Shown: one piece after another, positions 7,282-8,610 of the stretch | Numbering within the stretch: the first letter of the stretch is position 1 | How the letters are laid out: each line of letters opens with the position of its first letter | NCBI GenBank assembly: GCA_023416855.1 | Contig: JAEZGU010000123.1 | Span: 1 to 8,610 of the forward strand | Direction of reading: 5' to 3' | From: Bacillota bacterium | Lineage (GTDB): Bacteria; Bacillota; Clostridia; Tissierellales; Sedimentibacteraceae | Length of the DNA stretch: 8,610 bases | Position numbers and translations under genes: made by a program | The notes under the pieces: model-generated | What the model was told of the DNA's origin: nothing | What the model saw: only the letters and a program-made list of their open reading frames with translations | Database searches by the model: none

Positions 7282-7309
7282 ATTATAACATAAATTTTTT
7301 GTATGTAAA
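7282..7309 (-). promoter_or_regulatory. Sigma-A-type promoter for the acyltransferase
   Basis: On the minus strand, TTTACA (7304-7309) is followed after a 16-base spacer by a perfect TATAAT (7282-7287). Transcription would begin near 7275, leaving a leader of about 23 bases before the ATG at 7252, which fits the ribosome site. It lies outside the IS66 end at 7387, so expression should not depend on the insertion. Confidence 0.7.
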
Positions 7310-7316
7310 AATATAA

Positions 7317-7328
7317 AAGCGTCAAATA
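7317..7328 (+). repeat. 12-bp direct repeat, copy 1 (IS66-end-like)
   Basis: AAGCGTCAAATA matches exactly the sequence near the IS66 end at 7389-7400, in the same orientation, 72 bases apart. Here it is preceded by AA rather than GT, so the usual GTAAGCG opening is not complete. It may mark the degraded end of another IS66-type element. Confidence 0.6.
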
Positions 7329-7388
7329 GAAAGACGGATTTTCAAATGATTAATCAAGAGTTATTGAAGCGTTTTGTTGTTCTGATGT

Positions 7389-7400
7389 AAGCGTCAAATA
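7389..7400 (+). repeat. 12-bp direct repeat, copy 2 (inside IS66 terminal repeat)
   Basis: AAGCGTCAAATA, identical to 7317-7328. This copy is part of the GTAAGCG end that directly flanks the transposase gene, so it is taken as the functional terminus. Confidence 0.65.
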
Positions 7401-7413
7401 AAATAGTGTATAG

Positions 7414-7456
7414 AAAAAGCCGGAAAGATGATATATAATAATCACTTTTCGGCTTT
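7414..7456 (-). terminator. Intrinsic terminator of the IS66 transposase
   Basis: On the minus strand AAAGCCGAAAAG (7456-7445), formed by the last sense codons of the transposase, pairs with CTTTCCGGCTTT (7427-7416) across a 17-base loop as a 12-bp stem with one G-U pair. The run of T continues to 7414 directly after the stem, the classical layout of a rho-independent terminator. The stop codon sits in the loop at 7444-7442. Confidence 0.7.
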
Positions 7457-8610
7457 ACAATTTACTTGAACATCTGTACTCCAAGGTAGGAGTTCTTCAA
7501 GAAGCTCAGGGTACTCAATATATCTTAACCCTGGCATAAATTTTAATATATATCTTAAATATTCATAGGGATTTAACCCATTAGCTTTTGCAGTTTCAAC
7601 TATGCTGTAAACAGCTGCACTTGCTGTGGCTCCTTCTGGACTTCCAGAGAACAACCAGTTACGTCTGCCAACTGTAAATGGCCGAATGCTGTTCTCTGCC
7701 AGGTTATTACTGATGGCTATGTTCCCGTCTTTTAGGAAGTTCATCAGACCGTCTTTTTGATTTATTGCATATCCAAATGCTTTTGCAAGCTTGGATTTGG
7801 GAAGGCAGGTATTTTTGTTCTTATTAACCCATGACCAAAAGGCATCAAGAACTGGCTTCGATCGTTCCTGACGCTGTTTTTTCTTCTCATCCGGAGTGAG
7901 TTTTTCTATGTCTTCCTCTATCTTGTAAAGCCTCCCGCAGTACTCAATTGCCTGGCTTGGAAGTGTTGCTTCTGGCTGGTTTACATCAGGTGGTAAGGCG
8001 TCCACAAAATATCTTCTAAGATGTGACCAACAATAGCACCTTGTGATATTATCAACCTTTTCATATCCCTGGTAGGCATCTGATATTAGGTATCCCTTAA
8101 ACCCTTCTAGAAATGTCTTCGCATGGTCTCCGTTTCGAGTAGGCTGATATTCAAAAATTCTGACTGGAGTTTTAGAATCTTTGTATGTTCCATATACCCA
8201 CATGTAGGAATCTGATGTGTTCTTACGCCCCTTCTCATTTAGTACCTGAATTCTGGTTTCATCAGCGTGTATATATTTTTCCTTTAAAAGCTTCCGCTGA
8301 AGCAGATTTATCAAGGGGGCCAGCCATAGTTTGGAGGCTTCAAGGATCCAGTTCGACATGGTCTGACGTTTTAATTCCAAACCTAGATTCTTCCAATCAG
8401 CCTCTTGCCGGTATAACGGAACCGCATTTACATACTTTTGATACTTTATGTGAGCGATGCTTGCCGGAGATGCATAGGAATGCGGTATTACAGGATCAGG
8501 CATAGCTGCTTTCTCCATATATGGAGAACCTGTATTCTTGCATTTGCGACATTCGTACGTTTCTCTAAAGAAATCGATTACTCGAAGTTTTGCAGGAATA
8601 TATTCTACCT
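7442..8610 (-). CDS. tnpC: IS66-family DDE transposase, N-terminus outside window
   Basis: The frame is open through the right edge, so the visible 388 residues are the C-terminal part of a transposase normally of about 500-550 residues; the ATG at 8518 is internal. Visible residues 1-30 hold a zinc-binding CxxC (YECRKC, 18-23), followed by the family motif PDPVIPHSYASP and the region KYVNAVPLYRQE. The DDE catalytic domain shows HADET (D116), SDAYQGY (D177) and NNLAENSIRPF (E305), then GRRNWLFSGSPEGA and a C-terminal NGLNPYEYLRYIL segment typical of IS66. No frameshift or stop interrupts it, so it may be active if the element is complete. It catalyses cut or copy of the IS at its terminal repeats. 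It ends with a terminator that overlaps its last codons. Confidence 0.93.
   Translation of the reverse strand, partial: VEYIPAKLRVIDFFRETYECRKCKNTGSPYMEKAAMPDPVIPHSYASPASIAHIKYQKYVNAVPLYRQEADWKNLGLELKRQTMSNWILEASKLWLAPLINLLQRKLLKEKYIHADETRIQVLNEKGRKNTSDSYMWVYGTYKDSKTPVRIFEYQPTRNGDHAKTFLEGFKGYLISDAYQGYEKVDNITRCYCWSHLRRYFVDALPPDVNQPEATLPSQAIEYCGRLYKIEEDIEKLTPDEKKKQRQERSKPVLDAFWSWVNKNKNTCLPKSKLAKAFGYAINQKDGLMNFLKDGNIAISNNLAENSIRPFTVGRRNWLFSGSPEGATASAAVYSIVETAKANGLNPYEYLRYILKFMPGLRYIEYPELLEELLPWSTDVQVNCKAEK

Larger units (their letters stand above)
7387..8610 (-). mobile_element. IS66-family insertion sequence, partial (3' end of element)
   Basis: The element begins at 7387 with GTAAGCGTCAAATAAAATAG reading inward. 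GTAAGCG-type termini are typical of IS66 ends from family knowledge. The transposase stop lies only 55 bases inside. The element continues past the right edge of the window, where the rest of the transposase and the accessory genes tnpA and tnpB would be expected. G/C content is visibly higher than in the flanking genes (29 of 60 bases in 7621-7680). The exact boundary is inferred, since the other end is not in view. Confidence 0.75.

Noticed and set aside
7280..7282. TTG as start of the acyltransferase
   Set aside because: It touches the predicted -10 box and has no good ribosome site; the ATG at 7252 has AGGGGG 5 bases upstream.
8185..8505. Plus-strand ORF of 106 codons opposite the transposase
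   Set aside because: It is antisense to conserved transposase motifs and resembles no family.
8516..8518. ATG as start of the IS66 transposase
   Set aside because: The frame continues upstream with a CxxC zinc motif typical of IS66 transposases, so this Met is internal.
1..8610. CRISPR array, tRNA, rRNA, riboswitch or defence system
   Set aside because: I saw no regularly spaced repeats, no tRNA-like cloverleaf, no rRNA segment and no defence-type domains; the genes all fit a glycan locus plus an IS element.

Overview
The window looks like a piece of a low-GC Gram-positive genome, most likely a Clostridia member. The reasons are A/T-rich coding sequence, strong AAGGAGG-type ribosome sites, one TTG start, and a clostridial-style IS66 transposase. 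It is the end of a surface-glycan gene cluster. No genus can be fixed from the sequence alone.

Bases 1-5998 are one plus-strand run of five genes, almost certainly co-transcribed because three junctions overlap (14, 4 and 14 nt) and the fourth gap is 27 nt. First is the 3' part of a large multidomain glycosyltransferase (GT2 then GT4, probably with more domain upstream of the window). Next come a GHMP kinase of the HddA type, an NAD-dependent sugar epimerase/dehydratase (extended SDR), a fused nucleotidyltransferase plus HAD phosphatase (HddC-GmhB), and a SIS-domain phosphoheptose isomerase (GmhA). GmhA, HddA, GmhB and HddC are the four activities needed to turn sedoheptulose 7-phosphate into nucleotide-activated (normally GDP) D-glycero-alpha-D-manno-heptose. 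The SDR may then modify that sugar and the glycosyltransferase may use it, or a related sugar, in an S-layer glycan, capsule or other wall-associated polysaccharide.

Bases 5999-6208 are a non-coding gap between convergent genes. It holds a perfect 16-bp inverted repeat, probably a shared terminator. Bases 6209-7252 (minus strand) encode a very A/T-rich integral membrane acyltransferase (family 3) with its own good sigma-A-type promoter. It probably O-acylates a surface glycan.

From about 7387 to the right edge the window enters an IS66-family insertion sequence: one terminal end, an intrinsic terminator, and the C-terminal 388 residues of its DDE transposase (minus strand, 5' end outside the window). 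A 12-bp copy of the IS-end sequence lies 72 bp further left, possibly a remnant of a second, related element.

I did not find a clearly undescribed system. The most noteworthy points are the fused phosphatase/nucleotidyltransferase inside a complete heptose-activation operon, the unassigned epimerase between the heptose genes, and the duplicated IS66-like end.
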